Positions 54,266 through 62,955 of a DNA stretch of 64,000 bases are shown here, piece by piece (within the stretch, counting starts at the first letter, position 1; each line of letters opens with the position of its first letter). Source of the DNA: Allobosea sp. UNC402CLCol (GTDB lineage Bacteria; Pseudomonadota; Alphaproteobacteria; Rhizobiales; Beijerinckiaceae); NCBI RefSeq assembly GCF_000745475.1, contig NZ_JQJJ01000010.1, forward strand, positions 1-64,000, written 5' to 3'. A program made the translations under genes and the position numbers. The notes beneath the pieces were generated by a model that had not been told where the DNA came from, did no database searches, and saw nothing but the letters and a program-made list of their open reading frames with translations.

Positions 54266-54487
54266 ATGCCGGAAAAAGCCAGCGATGCCACGCCCGCACC
54301 TGTCGTGACGGAGAAGGTGCTCTCGCCGGCGGCCAAGCGCGCTCTGGCCGAGGCCGAGGCACGCCGCGCGGCCATCGATGCCCATGCCGCCGAAGTCGCC
54401 GGCCAGCGCGAGGTCAACGGGCGCGGCGGGCTTGAACCGGTGCGCTACGACGACTGGGAGGTGAAGGGCATCGCCAGCGATTTCTGA
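54266..54487 (+). CDS. DUF1674 protein, SDHAF4-like succinate dehydrogenase assembly factor
   Basis: A 73-residue protein with the conserved C-terminal motif GRGGLEPVRYDDWEVKGIASDF-like end of DUF1674 (SDHAF4 in mitochondria, which helps assemble the flavoprotein subunit of succinate dehydrogenase). The preceding helix is alanine- and glutamate-rich (SPAAKRALAEAEARRAA). The start at 54266 has GGAG nine bases upstream; an ATG at 54257 is the alternative. It is divergent from htpX, a neighbour often seen in alphaproteobacteria. Confidence 0.85.
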   Translation: MPEKASDATPAPVVTEKVLSPAAKRALAEAEARRAAIDAHAAEVAGQREVNGRGGLEPVRYDDWEVKGIASDF

Positions 54488-54518
54488 GACGAAACCGTGA
54501 AAGGGAATGTCTGTCGTC

Positions 54519-54896
54519 TCAATCGGCGCGAAGCTGATAGACGGCGTTGCCGTTCAGGAATGCCGAACCCCGGTTCACCGAGCCGTCCCTCTGAAACATG
54601 ACGCTCAGGTTTTCCATGAGGCAACTCGTGCCAGAGAAGCTCGCGGTGAGCACCGAGCATTCCCGCGCCGCCTGGCTGTAAAGTGTTTTTCTTGCCTTTT
54701 CGGTGGCCGCCAGGTCTCCGGTTTCGCCATCGATCTCAATGCGAAAGTTGACGTTGATTCGTGTGGGCTGCCCGCGTCCGACCGACTGAGCGGCAAGGGG
54801 TGAGCTGGGGTTCGGCGCTTGCGCCCAAACGTCGAGATTCTGCACGAGATAGCATGAGGCCGCTATGATGAGCGTGAGAAACAGTTTCGGCTTCAT
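54519..54896 (-). CDS. Secreted hypothetical protein
   Basis: A 125-residue protein with a signal peptide (hydrophobic residues 5-18, probable cleavage after VWAQA at 26). The mature part is beta-like and contains two cysteines (in ECSVLTASFSGTSCLMEN) that could form a disulphide in the periplasm. No family was recognised. It converges on the DUF1674 gene with 31 nt between. Its base composition is lower in G+C than its neighbours, a weak sign of later arrival. Confidence 0.65.
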   Translation of the reverse strand: MKPKLFLTLIIAASCYLVQNLDVWAQAPNPSSPLAAQSVGRGQPTRINVNFRIEIDGETGDLAATEKARKTLYSQAARECSVLTASFSGTSCLMENLSVMFQRDGSVNRGSAFLNGNAVYQLRAD

Positions 54897-55050
54897 GGCA
54901 CCTTCCTCTCGAACGCATCTCTTCTAGCAGCGCCGATACGAAAACCTCATGACTTCACGGCGTTATGGTTTATGTCGGGTCCGTTTGCAGGTGGCGGCGA
55001 TTGCCAACTGCTTTCGGCTGCCAGAGGGAGGCAGCCAATAGGAGCCGATC

Positions 55051-56409
55051 ATGACGAACGATGACAAGCGGCTCGCCGCCCTGCGCCGCCTTCTGGCGGA
55101 GGCGCATGACAAGCTCGGGCTGAAGCTCGGCTTCCGGCTTTGGGACGGCAGTTCGGTGCCCGCCTCCTGGCCTGCCGACGGGCTCGCCATCGCCATCGCC
55201 GATGCCGGCGTTCCGGCCGCCTTGATCCGCAAGCCCAAGCTCGACACGCTCCTCAACCTGCATGTCACCGACCGCATCTCGATCCGGAACGGCTCGATCT
55301 TCGATCTCGCGGCGGCCCGGCCTGACGGCAAGGTGGGCAGGCTCGCGCGCAACATCCCGAAGAGCGCGATCTTCGACGTGGTGCGCCGCTTCATCTTCGC
55401 GCCCGGCAAGGCGGCCGAGGCCGTCGATCATCGCAAGGGCGACGAGATCGCGCGCGACGGGGCCCCGGCGACCAACAAGGCCAACATCGCCTATCACTAC
55501 GACGTCTCGAATGATTTCTACCGGCTCTTCCTCGACGAGGAGATGGTCTACACCTGCGCCTATTTCACCGAGGACCATGGCAACCTCGCGCGGGCCCAGC
55601 GCGACAAGCTCGACATGATCTGCCGGAAGCTGCGCCTGAAGCCCGGTGACCGCTTCCTCGACATCGGCTGCGGCTGGGGTGCGTTGGTCTGTCATGCCGC
55701 CCGCTACTACGGCGTCGAGGCCCATGGCGTGACGCTGGCCGAGGAGCAGCTCGCCTTGGCGCGCGAGAAGGTCGAGAAGCTCGGGCTTCAGGGCAAGGTC
55801 ACGCTTCATCTCAAGGACTTCACCCAGATGGAGGGGGAATTCGACAAGATCTCCTCGATCGGCATGTTCGAGCATGTCGGCATCCGCAATCACCCGTCCT
55901 ATTTCCGGGCGGTGAACCGGCTGCTGCGGCCGCGCGGGCTCTATCTGCATCACTGCATCTCGCGCCGGGCCAAGAAGACCGAGAAGGCCTTCAACAAGAT
56001 GCCGGCGGAGTATCGCGCGCTGGTGCGCTACATCTTCCCCGGCGGCGAGCTCGACCATCTCGGTATGTCGATCGCCAATCTCGAGCGCCATGGCTTCGAG
56101 GTCCATGATGTCGAGGGCTGGCGCGAACACTATCAGCGCACGACCCGGCTGTGGTGGGAGCGGCTCGACGCCAACAAGGAGAGGGCGGAGGCCGAGATCG
56201 GCCCGGAGCGGACGCGGATGTGGCTGCTCTATCTCGCCGGCTGCTCGCTCGCCTTCGAGCGCGGCGGTGCGCTGGTCAACCAGACGCTGGTCTCGAAGCG
56301 GCGCAAGGGACCGTCCGGCCTGCCGCTGACGCGCGCGGACCTCTATGGCGCCGGCCCGGAAAGCGGAGCCCGCTCCCCGGAACGATCCGATGCGGTGACA
56401 AGCGCATAG
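55051..56409 (+). CDS. Cyclopropane-fatty-acid synthase family methyltransferase
   Basis: A 452-residue S-adenosylmethionine enzyme of the CFA-synthase family, which adds a methylene bridge to unsaturated fatty acids in membrane phospholipids. An N-terminal lipid-binding domain (about 1-130) precedes IAYHYDVSNDFYRLFLDEE (147-165), YTCAYF and the S-adenosylmethionine loop DIGCGWG (204-210). FEHVGIRNHPSYF and YIFPGGELDHL follow. Related proteins have other activities, such as making branched fatty acids, so the exact product is open. A ribosome site AGGAG (55039-55043) supports the start. Confidence 0.9.
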   Translation: MTNDDKRLAALRRLLAEAHDKLGLKLGFRLWDGSSVPASWPADGLAIAIADAGVPAALIRKPKLDTLLNLHVTDRISIRNGSIFDLAAARPDGKVGRLARNIPKSAIFDVVRRFIFAPGKAAEAVDHRKGDEIARDGAPATNKANIAYHYDVSNDFYRLFLDEEMVYTCAYFTEDHGNLARAQRDKLDMICRKLRLKPGDRFLDIGCGWGALVCHAARYYGVEAHGVTLAEEQLALAREKVEKLGLQGKVTLHLKDFTQMEGEFDKISSIGMFEHVGIRNHPSYFRAVNRLLRPRGLYLHHCISRRAKKTEKAFNKMPAEYRALVRYIFPGGELDHLGMSIANLERHGFEVHDVEGWREHYQRTTRLWWERLDANKERAEAEIGPERTRMWLLYLAGCSLAFERGGALVNQTLVSKRRKGPSGLPLTRADLYGAGPESGARSPERSDAVTSA

Positions 56410-56531
56410 ATCCCCGCCACTGCGTCCGGCTGGGCGCGCCGCGATCTTTCGCGATGGATCGGACGGAGAACGGGCAAGCCTGCGCAAGGCCGGCACATCC
56501 CGCCGGCCGCATCGCTTGCCCTGGAGGAAGA

Positions 56532-56550
56532 TCCCCGGCGATGCCGGGGA
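56532..56550. terminator. Hairpin between convergent cfa-like and DUF2853 genes
   Basis: TCCCCGGC and GCCGGGGA form a perfect 8-bp stem with a GAT loop, 10 bases from the DUF2853 stop and about 120 bases from the CFA-like stop. It may end transcription in either direction. Confidence 0.55.
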
Positions 56551-56560
56551 CGGCGCCGGC

Positions 56561-56878
56561 CTATTTCTTGATGAAGAGGTCGAGCTTTCCGTGGTGCTCG
56601 GCCAGCAGGTAGTAGAAGGTCAGGCGGGATTTGGTCCGGTCTTCCTTCATCTGCTCGCAGACGGCCTTGATCGAGCCGTCGAGATCGCCGGATTTCAGCC
56701 CGAGCTTCTTCTTCAGGAAGTTCTCGCGAACGCGGTCGAGCTCGGCCGGGTCGGAACAGGCGACATAGCGCGTGTCGGGCTTGCCCATGACCAGCGCATA
56801 GGATTTGGCCATCCCGGCGAAGGCGGCCTCGTTCAGCGGCTTCTTGGCAAACTTCTTCACGTCAGCGAGGTGATCCAT
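56561..56878 (-). CDS. DUF2853 family protein
   Basis: A 105-residue, mostly helical cytoplasmic protein matching DUF2853 (MDHLADVKKFAKKPLNEAAF start, then YVACSDPAELDRVRENFLKKKLGL). The structure of a family member is known but its function is not. The gene is monocistronic and converges on the CFA-like gene. The 231 bp upstream, up to 57109, show no further gene. Confidence 0.86.
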   Translation of the reverse strand: MDHLADVKKFAKKPLNEAAFAGMAKSYALVMGKPDTRYVACSDPAELDRVRENFLKKKLGLKSGDLDGSIKAVCEQMKEDRTKSRLTFYYLLAEHHGKLDLFIKK

Positions 56879-57109
56879 ACGGGTAGCCCCTTATCTGGCC
56901 CGGCTCTTGCTCGAGCGAGCTTCGTGTCGCAGGACGAAGCTAACGTGCTTTTTTGCCGCAGGCGAGGGAAATGGCGTCGGCCGATCTTTCGCCTTTCGGC
57001 CAGTTCACTGCGGCAAAGGCGTGCATCCGGCATATGGCAGTCCTGCCGGTGGCGGGCTTGAGCGGATGCCGCGGAAATGTTGCGATGCGGTATTGTCTGG
57101 AGTCGATCG

Positions 57110-58057
57110 ATGAAACCCACTCTCCTCATGGTGCCGCGACTGCCGGCGGCGTTCATCGACCGACTCCGTGAAAGCTATACGCTGCTGGGTCCGATGGAGC
57201 ATTCGACGCCGGAGGCGCTCCCGGAGGGGGCGGAGCAGGTCGAGGCGCTGCTCACTATCGGGACCCTGCGCACCGACGCCGCTCTCATGGCCGCCCTGCC
57301 GAAGCTCAGGCTGGTCTGTTGCTACGGCACCGGCATCGAGGGTGTCGACCGGGCGCATGCCAAGGCGCGCGGGATCGCGCTCGGCAATGCCGGAGACGCC
57401 AATGCCGCCGGCGTGGCGGAATTCGCCATGGGGCTGCTGCTCGCCACGGCACGGCAGATTCCGCAGGGCGACCGTTACGTCCGGGCCGGGCGCTGGCAGG
57501 GCAATGCGGTCGAGCGCATGGCTCCGGTGCCGGGGCTGGCCGGGCGCAAGCTCGGCATCTACGGGCTGGGCGCGATCGGCAGCCGCATCGCGCGCCGCGC
57601 CGAGGGCTTCGAGATGGAGATCGGCTATCACAACCGCAGCCGGCGCGCCGACATGCCCTATCACTACCATGACAGTCTGCTCGGCCTCGCCGAATGGGCG
57701 GATGTCCTCGTCGTGTCGGCCCGCGCCGGCGCCGAGAACCGGCATGCCGTGAACGCGGCGGTGCTGAAGGCGCTGGGGCCGCGCGGACATCTGGTCAACA
57801 TCTCGCGCGGCATCGCGGTCGACGAGGACGCCTTGTGCGCGGCGCTGGAGACGGGCGTGATCGCAGGCGCGGGGCTCGATGTCTTCGAGAACGAGCCGCA
57901 TGTCTCCGACAGGCTGAAGGCGCTCGACAATGTCGTGCTGACGCCGCATATCGCGGCCGCCTCGGAATCGGCGCAGGCGGCGCAGCAGGAAACCATGCTC
58001 GGCAATCTGCGGGCCTTCTTCGCCGGCAAGCCGCTGGTTTCGCCCGTCGCGCTCTGA
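57110..58057 (+). CDS. D-2-hydroxyacid dehydrogenase (glyoxylate/hydroxypyruvate reductase-like)
   Basis: A 315-residue NAD(P)-dependent enzyme. The dinucleotide loop GLGAIGSRIA begins at 152, the catalytic arginine is Arg233 in NISRGIAVDE, the acid is Glu262 in FENEP and the histidine His280 in TPHIAAAS. NRSRR after the second strand (175-179) suggests NADP(H) preference. Likely substrates are glyoxylate or hydroxypyruvate. The start at 57110 has GGAG upstream; an earlier start 11 codons back is weaker. It converges on the L,D-transpeptidase gene. Confidence 0.9.
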   Translation: MKPTLLMVPRLPAAFIDRLRESYTLLGPMEHSTPEALPEGAEQVEALLTIGTLRTDAALMAALPKLRLVCCYGTGIEGVDRAHAKARGIALGNAGDANAAGVAEFAMGLLLATARQIPQGDRYVRAGRWQGNAVERMAPVPGLAGRKLGIYGLGAIGSRIARRAEGFEMEIGYHNRSRRADMPYHYHDSLLGLAEWADVLVVSARAGAENRHAVNAAVLKALGPRGHLVNISRGIAVDEDALCAALETGVIAGAGLDVFENEPHVSDRLKALDNVVLTPHIAAASESAQAAQQETMLGNLRAFFAGKPLVSPVAL

Positions 58058-58102
58058 TCCAGAAACCGGGCCCGAGGGGCCTGGCGCCTTCGGCATAACT
58101 CC

Positions 58103-58627
58103 TCAGGGCAGGACGACGACCGGCGTGCCCATCTGCACGCGGGCATAGAGGTCGATCACATCGCCATTATGCATGCGAAAGCAGCCATAGGAGGCGGCGC
58201 TGCCGATCGTCGTCGGCATGTTGGTGCCGTGGATGGCGTATTGGCCGCCGGGGCCGAGGCCGATGACGCGCGCGCCCATCGGGTTGCGCGGCGAGCCGCC
58301 GGGGATGACGTCCGGCAGGCGGGGATTGTCGCGCTTCACCTCGGCGGGCGGGCTCCAGGCCGGGTCGACCTGCAGCTCCTCGACATATTTGACGCCGCGC
58401 CATTGCTTGCCGGCCTTGCCGACCGCGATGGTGTAGCGGATGGCCTCGCCCGGAGCGACGACGTAGTAGAGCCGGCGCTCGCCGGTGCGGATCACGATGG
58501 TGCCGGGCTGATAGCGGGCTTCGCGCATCTCGACGACCTCGCGGGCCGCGGCGGGCGATGGCAGCCACAAGGCCGAAAGGGCGAGCCCCGCGACGGCGAA
58601 GCCCGCGGCCGCAACCTGTCTCGACAT
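58103..58627 (-). CDS. L,D-transpeptidase (YkuD family)
   Basis: A 174-residue secreted enzyme with a signal peptide ending near AAAREV (about 29) and one YkuD catalytic domain. The active-site motif is AIHGTN with His133 and SYGCFRM with the nucleophile Cys149 and Arg151. Such enzymes form 3-3 cross-links in peptidoglycan or link outer-membrane proteins to it. The frame extends 22 codons upstream of the preferred start, without family similarity. It acts in the periplasm. Confidence 0.93.
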   Translation of the reverse strand: MSRQVAAAGFAVAGLALSALWLPSPAAAREVVEMREARYQPGTIVIRTGERRLYYVVAPGEAIRYTIAVGKAGKQWRGVKYVEELQVDPAWSPPAEVKRDNPRLPDVIPGGSPRNPMGARVIGLGPGGQYAIHGTNMPTTIGSAASYGCFRMHNGDVIDLYARVQMGTPVVVLP

Positions 58628-58758
58628 GGTCCGATCTCCGGTTGAACAGATCGGAAGCCATCGCGCCGCAGCCGTGAACCGGCGGTTGAGCAATATGGTG
58701 AAGGCGGATCCCCGCGCGATTCACCATGAATCCGGGGTGAATCGGCGGAAATGCCAGC

Positions 58759-59583
58759 TCACGCCGTCGGCCGGCCGCGATGCTGCTGCGGCAGCAGGAA
58801 GGGCAGGCCCGGCGCGGGGGCGCGGCTCAGCGAGAGATCGACGCGGAAGACCTGATGCAGCAGGGCGTCGTCGAGGGTCTGGGCCGGGGGGCCCTGCGCG
58901 ATGATCCGGCCGCGATCCATCACGACGAGATGATCGGCATAGGTCACGGCGAGGTTGAGGTCGTGCAGCACGATCAGCACGGCGACGCCGCGTGCGGCGA
59001 TGCTGCGGGCCATGTCGAGCAGTGCGAGCTGGTGGCAGAGGTCGAGGCTCGCGATCGGCTCGTCGAGGAAGAGCACCTGCCGCTCGGCGACGCTGCGCCC
59101 GGCTTCGAGCTGGCAGAGCACGCGGGCGAACTGCACGCGCTGCTGCTCGCCGCCGGAGAGGGTCTGGTAGCGCCGGCCCGCGAGGTCGAGCACGCCGGCG
59201 GCGGCGAGGGCTTCCGCGACGACCGCCTCGCGCCGCTGGCGCGTCAGCGCCCGGCCGATGCCGTCGACGCCGAGCTGCGCGACCTCGTAGACGCTGAAGG
59301 GGAAGGCGAGGCGGGCATGCTGCGCCATGACCGAGCGCTGGCAGGCCAGGCGCCAGGCCGGAACCGTCTCGAGCGGCTCGCCGGCGATCTCGATCCGTCC
59401 ACCGGCCGGCTTGATCTCGCCGGTCAGGAGCTTGAGCAGGGTCGATTTTCCGGCGCCGTTCGGGCCGATCAGGATCGTGGTCGTGCCGCCGGTGAGCTCC
59501 AGGGAGGCCTCGGCGACGAGCCGACGGCCGCCCGCGAGGAAGCCGATCTCACGACCGGAGAGGATCGGTCCCGACTCAGACAT
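58759..59583 (-). CDS. hmuV: Heme ABC transporter ATPase HmuV
   Basis: A 274-residue ATPase for heme import. Walker A GPNGAGKST is at 40-48, the signature LSGGEQQ at 142-148 and Walker B LFLDEP at 171-176; HARLAFPFSVYEVAQLG after the Q-loop is typical of HmuV. The gene overlaps hmuU by 8 nt. It is the last gene of hmuTUV. The stretch between it and the L,D-transpeptidase gene (58628-58758) shows no gene. Confidence 0.93.
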   Translation of the reverse strand: MSESGPILSGREIGFLAGGRRLVAEASLELTGGTTTILIGPNGAGKSTLLKLLTGEIKPAGGRIEIAGEPLETVPAWRLACQRSVMAQHARLAFPFSVYEVAQLGVDGIGRALTRQRREAVVAEALAAAGVLDLAGRRYQTLSGGEQQRVQFARVLCQLEAGRSVAERQVLFLDEPIASLDLCHQLALLDMARSIAARGVAVLIVLHDLNLAVTYADHLVVMDRGRIIAQGPPAQTLDDALLHQVFRVDLSLSRAPAPGLPFLLPQQHRGRPTA

Positions 59584-60682
59584 CGATGAGGCTCGTGCGG
59601 CGCAGCAGCAGCCAGAGAAAGAAGGGCGCGCCGATCGTGGCGGTGACGATGCCGATCGGCAATTCGGCCGGCGCCACGATCAGGCGCGCGACGATGTCGG
59701 CGCCGACCAGCAGCATCGCGCCGCCCAGCGCCGAAAGCGGCAGAAGCAGGCGATGATCCGGGCCGACCGAGAGCCGGATCAGATGCGGCACGACGATGCC
59801 GACGAAGCCGATCAGCCCGGCCGAGGCGACGCTGGCGCCCACTGCGAGCGCGACGAGCAGGATCGCCAGCGCCTTGATGCGCTGGACGGGGATGCCGAGG
59901 TGATAGGCCTCGGCCTCGCCGAGCATCAGGCCGTTCAGCCCGCGCGCCAGCAGCGGCATCAGCAACAGCAGCGGCAGCACGATCGGTGCCACCGCCGAGA
60001 GCTTCGTCCAGCTCGCGCCGCCGAGGCTGCCGAGCGACCAGAAGGTCAGGTCGCGCAATTGCCGGTCGTCCGAGATGAAGGCGAGAAGGCCGGTCAGCGC
60101 GCCGGAGAGGGCGCCGAGCGCGACGCCGGCGAGCAGCATGGTGGCGACCGAGGTGCGCCCGCCGCGCGTGGCGATGAGATAGAGCGCGAGCGTCGCGCCA
60201 AGCCCGCCGCAGAAGGCGCCCAAAGGCAGGGCCGCGAAGGGCAGCTTCATCATCGTGCCGGCCATGAAACGGTCGCCGAGGACGATGGTCGCCGCCGCGG
60301 CGAGCGCCGCGCCGCTCGAGACGCCGACGAGGCCGGGATCGGCCAGGGGATTGCGGAACAGCCCCTGCATCAAGGCACCGGAAACCGCGAGGCCCGCGCC
60401 GACGAGCAGGCCGAGCAGCACGCGCGGCAGGCGGATGTTGAGGACCACGAGGACGTCGCGCCCGTCTAGGAGCGAGGCATCGCCGGTCAGTTTCGCCATG
60501 AGGATCTCGGCGACCCGGCCCGGCGGGATCGCGATGGCGCCCTGGCCGATCGCGACGATGGCGAGCAGCAGGCAGGCCAGCGCAAGCCCGACGACGGCGA
60601 CGAGCCCGACGCGCCGCCGGCCGGCGGCGAGCGTTGCCAAAGCATTGGCGGCCATGGCCGGGGCGGGCGCGGCGAGGGTCAC
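59576..60682 (-). CDS. hmuU: Heme ABC transporter permease HmuU
   Basis: A 368-residue permease of the FecCD/BtuC family with about ten membrane segments. The family signatures RLPRVLLGLLVGAGLAVSGALMQGLFRNPLADPGLVGVSSGA and GLIGFVGIVVPHLIRLSVGPDHR are well preserved. It forms the channel for heme delivered by HmuT. It overlaps hmuT by 4 nt and hmuV by 8 nt. Confidence 0.94.
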   Translation of the reverse strand: MTLAAPAPAMAANALATLAAGRRRVGLVAVVGLALACLLLAIVAIGQGAIAIPPGRVAEILMAKLTGDASLLDGRDVLVVLNIRLPRVLLGLLVGAGLAVSGALMQGLFRNPLADPGLVGVSSGAALAAAATIVLGDRFMAGTMMKLPFAALPLGAFCGGLGATLALYLIATRGGRTSVATMLLAGVALGALSGALTGLLAFISDDRQLRDLTFWSLGSLGGASWTKLSAVAPIVLPLLLLMPLLARGLNGLMLGEAEAYHLGIPVQRIKALAILLVALAVGASVASAGLIGFVGIVVPHLIRLSVGPDHRLLLPLSALGGAMLLVGADIVARLIVAPAELPIGIVTATIGAPFFLWLLLRRTSLIDV

Positions 60683-61629
60683 GGGGCGGCGGCCGTCTTC
60701 AGCGGCGGGATGGCGGCTTCCGGATAGATCGCCGCCATGAGATCGCGCGCCGCCATTGGCGTGCGCGGGCCGAAGCCGAGCAGATAGAGGCCGTCCATAT
60801 GGACCAGGCGCTTCGTCGCGGCGGCCGGCGTCTGCGCGAAGGCCGGCATGGCGAAGAGCTCTTCGGGCGTGGTGTTGTGGGCGCTGCTGTTGCGCATCAT
60901 CAGGACCATGTCGGGCGCCGCGGCGGCGATGGCCTCCTCGGTCATCGGCTTGTAGCCTTCGATGGCGCTCGCGACGTTGAGGCCGCCGGCCAGCGCGATG
61001 ATCGCGTCGGCCGAGCTGTTGCGTCCGCCGACAAGCGCGCGCCCGTTCTGCAGTGAAAGCACGAAGAGCACGCGCTTTTTCGTCGTGAGCTTGGCGCGCA
61101 GCCCGGCCAGCTCCTCAAAGCGCGCCGTCGTCTGCGCGGCGAGGCGCCGGGCCGGCTCGCCGGCGCCGACCGCCGCGCCGATCGCGTCGATCTTGGTGGC
61201 GACGCCTTCCGGCGTCAGGCCGTCGGCGATGCGGGCGATCCTCACGCCGGACTCGGTCAGCAGCGAGACGGCGTCGGGCGGGCCCGCTCCATCGATCAGC
61301 ATGACCAGCGACGGCTTCAGCGAGAGCACGCCCTCGGCCGAGAGGGCACGGACATAGCCGATGTTCGGCTTGTTCGTCAGCGCCTCCGGCGGGAACTGGC
61401 TGGTCGAATCGACGCCGACGATGCGCTCCTGCAGGCCGAGCGCATAGAGCACCTCGGTGATCACGCCGCCGGCGACGGCGATCTTGTCGGGGTTTTGCGC
61501 CAGGGCCGGCATCGTCCAGCCCGCCGGCCAGAGGCCGCTCGCCAGGAGTGCGAGGCCGATGGCGGCCGCGAGGCGGCGGCTCGGCTGCCGGGAGCGTGCG
61601 GAAACCGTTGGGACCTGTGTGCCGGACAT
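60679..61629 (-). CDS. hmuT: Periplasmic heme-binding protein HmuT
   Basis: A 316-residue TroA-like binding protein. A signal peptide ends near ALAQN (about 45), after an unusually long N-tail. IAVAGGVITEVLYALGLQERIVGVDSTSQFPPEAL contains the heme-binding-type start of HmuT. The second half has DMVLMMRNS and LFAMPAFAQTPAAATKRLVHMDGLYLLGFGPRT. The ribosome site AGGAGGAG is about eight bases upstream. It is the first gene of hmuTUV, divergent from the heme-degrading enzyme at 61935. Confidence 0.93.
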   Translation of the reverse strand: MSGTQVPTVSARSRQPSRRLAAAIGLALLASGLWPAGWTMPALAQNPDKIAVAGGVITEVLYALGLQERIVGVDSTSQFPPEALTNKPNIGYVRALSAEGVLSLKPSLVMLIDGAGPPDAVSLLTESGVRIARIADGLTPEGVATKIDAIGAAVGAGEPARRLAAQTTARFEELAGLRAKLTTKKRVLFVLSLQNGRALVGGRNSSADAIIALAGGLNVASAIEGYKPMTEEAIAAAAPDMVLMMRNSSAHNTTPEELFAMPAFAQTPAAATKRLVHMDGLYLLGFGPRTPMAARDLMAAIYPEAAIPPLKTAAAP

Positions 61630-61934
61630 GGATGCGACTCCTCCTGGAATGCCCAGGCTCTTCGCTGCCGCCGTCGATCAACTGTCGATGCCGCAGTTTA
61701 AAATCGTTCCAGCCAAGTAAGCGCTAGTTTTTAGTGATTCAAAACAAGCATTGCTCTCGACTGTTATTGACGCAGATATTCGGCTTTACTAGAAGCGGTC
61801 AAGGGCAACGCGCCAAGCGGTGTCGGTTTCGCCCGCGGCATCGTGCTGCGCGGCTGGATCACGACATCGCGAGGACATTCGCGCCGGCGCCCCGTGTTCG
61901 GCCGGTCACGGCCCTTTCAGTGCAGGATCATCCG
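61630..61934. promoter_or_regulatory. Divergent heme-gene control region with an iron-control-like element
   Basis: This gap separates hmuT from the heme-degrading enzyme gene. An AT-rich imperfect palindrome, TTTTTAGTGATTCAAAAC (61728-61745), resembles Irr/RirA-type iron-control elements (consensus close to TTTAGAA-N-TTCTAAA) in place and make-up, but the match is incomplete. Control by iron is expected for these genes; the site itself is tentative. No coding sequence was supported here. Confidence 0.45.
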
Positions 61935-62282
61935 ATGTTCATCGCCATGAATCGCTTCAAGGTCGTCAAGGGCGAGGAGGCCGCCTTCGAGACGGTCTGG
62001 TCCTCGCGCAAGAGCCGGCTCGACGAAATGCCGGGCTTCCTCGCCTTCCATCTGCTGAAGGGGCCGGAGAAAGAGGACCACACCCTCTATTCCTCGCATA
62101 CGACATGGGCCGCGAAGGAGGATTTCGTCGCCTGGACGAAGTCGGAGCAATTCCGCGAGTCGCATCGCAACGCCGGTCAGCCCCGCGAGAAGCCGGTCTT
62201 CCTCGGGCATCCCGAGTTCGAAGGGTTCGAGACCGTGCTGAGCGAGATCAATCCGCATCAGCCCCGCCAGGCGGCCGAGTGA
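61935..62282 (+). CDS. Heme-degrading monooxygenase (IsdG/HmuQ-like)
   Basis: A 115-residue ferredoxin-like (ABM domain) enzyme. Asn6, Trp67 and His77 fall at the places of the Asn-Trp-His triad of IsdG-type heme oxygenases, with GFLAFHLLKG and the SSHTTWAAKEDFVAW strand between. Rhizobial members are HmuQ/HmuD. It would free iron from imported heme in the cytoplasm. The start at 61935 matches the fold; the frame runs on 67 codons upstream without similarity. It is followed by hutX at 10 nt. Confidence 0.88.
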   Translation: MFIAMNRFKVVKGEEAAFETVWSSRKSRLDEMPGFLAFHLLKGPEKEDHTLYSSHTTWAAKEDFVAWTKSEQFRESHRNAGQPREKPVFLGHPEFEGFETVLSEINPHQPRQAAE

Positions 62283-62292
62283 GGTTCGCGCG

Positions 62293-62814
62293 ATGACGAC
62301 GGCGGAGGTCGCGAGCCGCGACCCGATCGAACATGCCCGCGCTTTGCTCGCGGCAAAGCCCGACGGGCTGATCGAGGCGATCGCGCGCGAGGCGGGTGTC
62401 TCGACCCGCACGGCGCTGGAGCTGCTGCCGGCCGGGCAGCGGCTGTTCGTGGCGCCCGAGCGCTTCGAGGCGCTGTGGCAGGAGCTGGCGAGCTGGGGAA
62501 CGGTGCTGTTCCTGATGCACACGCCCGACATCGTGCTGGAGGTCGAGGGCGCGCTGCCGGTCGGCAGCTTCGGCCATGGCTACTACAATATCCATGGCGA
62601 CAGCCCGATCGGCGGACATATCAAGGTCGAGAATTGCCGCGCGATCTATCTCGTCGACCGCGCGACCGCGCAGGGCCGGCGGGCCTGCTCGGTCCAGTTC
62701 TTCAATGCGGCGGGCGAGGTGATGTTCAAGATCTTCGTGCGACGAGATGCCAGTCGCGCTTTGCTGCCGGATCAGCTAAACCGGTTCGAGGCCCTGAAGG
62801 CGAGCTTCGTCTGA
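62293..62814 (+). CDS. hutX: Cytosolic heme-utilisation protein HutX
   Basis: A 173-residue HutX/HuvX protein, a cytosolic heme carrier. GFGHGYYNIHGD-like GSFGHGYYNIHGDSPIGGHI and ENCRAIYLVDR are family hallmarks; the N-terminal helix pair (LAAKPDGLIEAIAREAGVSTRTALELLP) resembles a small DNA-binding fold present in the family. It would take heme from HmuTUV to the degrading enzyme encoded just upstream, with which it is co-transcribed. Confidence 0.9.
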   Translation: MTTAEVASRDPIEHARALLAAKPDGLIEAIAREAGVSTRTALELLPAGQRLFVAPERFEALWQELASWGTVLFLMHTPDIVLEVEGALPVGSFGHGYYNIHGDSPIGGHIKVENCRAIYLVDRATAQGRRACSVQFFNAAGEVMFKIFVRRDASRALLPDQLNRFEALKASFV

Positions 62815-62955
62815 GCTGCGGCAGGGGCAGGATGCGTTTCCTGCATCATGCCCCGCGCGGGCGAGCGGCCTGCACCGACGCTCAGCGATGAAAGCTGTTT
62901 ACAAGTTGTTAACCATACTGGCGCAGCGTTGCCGCCTGAAAGCCGTGATCTCCTA

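Noticed and set aside
51854..54487. Long plus-strand frame ending with the DUF1674 motif
   Set aside because: Only the last 73 codons resemble a protein family. The rest is antisense to rsmB and htpX, so it was cut to 54266-54487.
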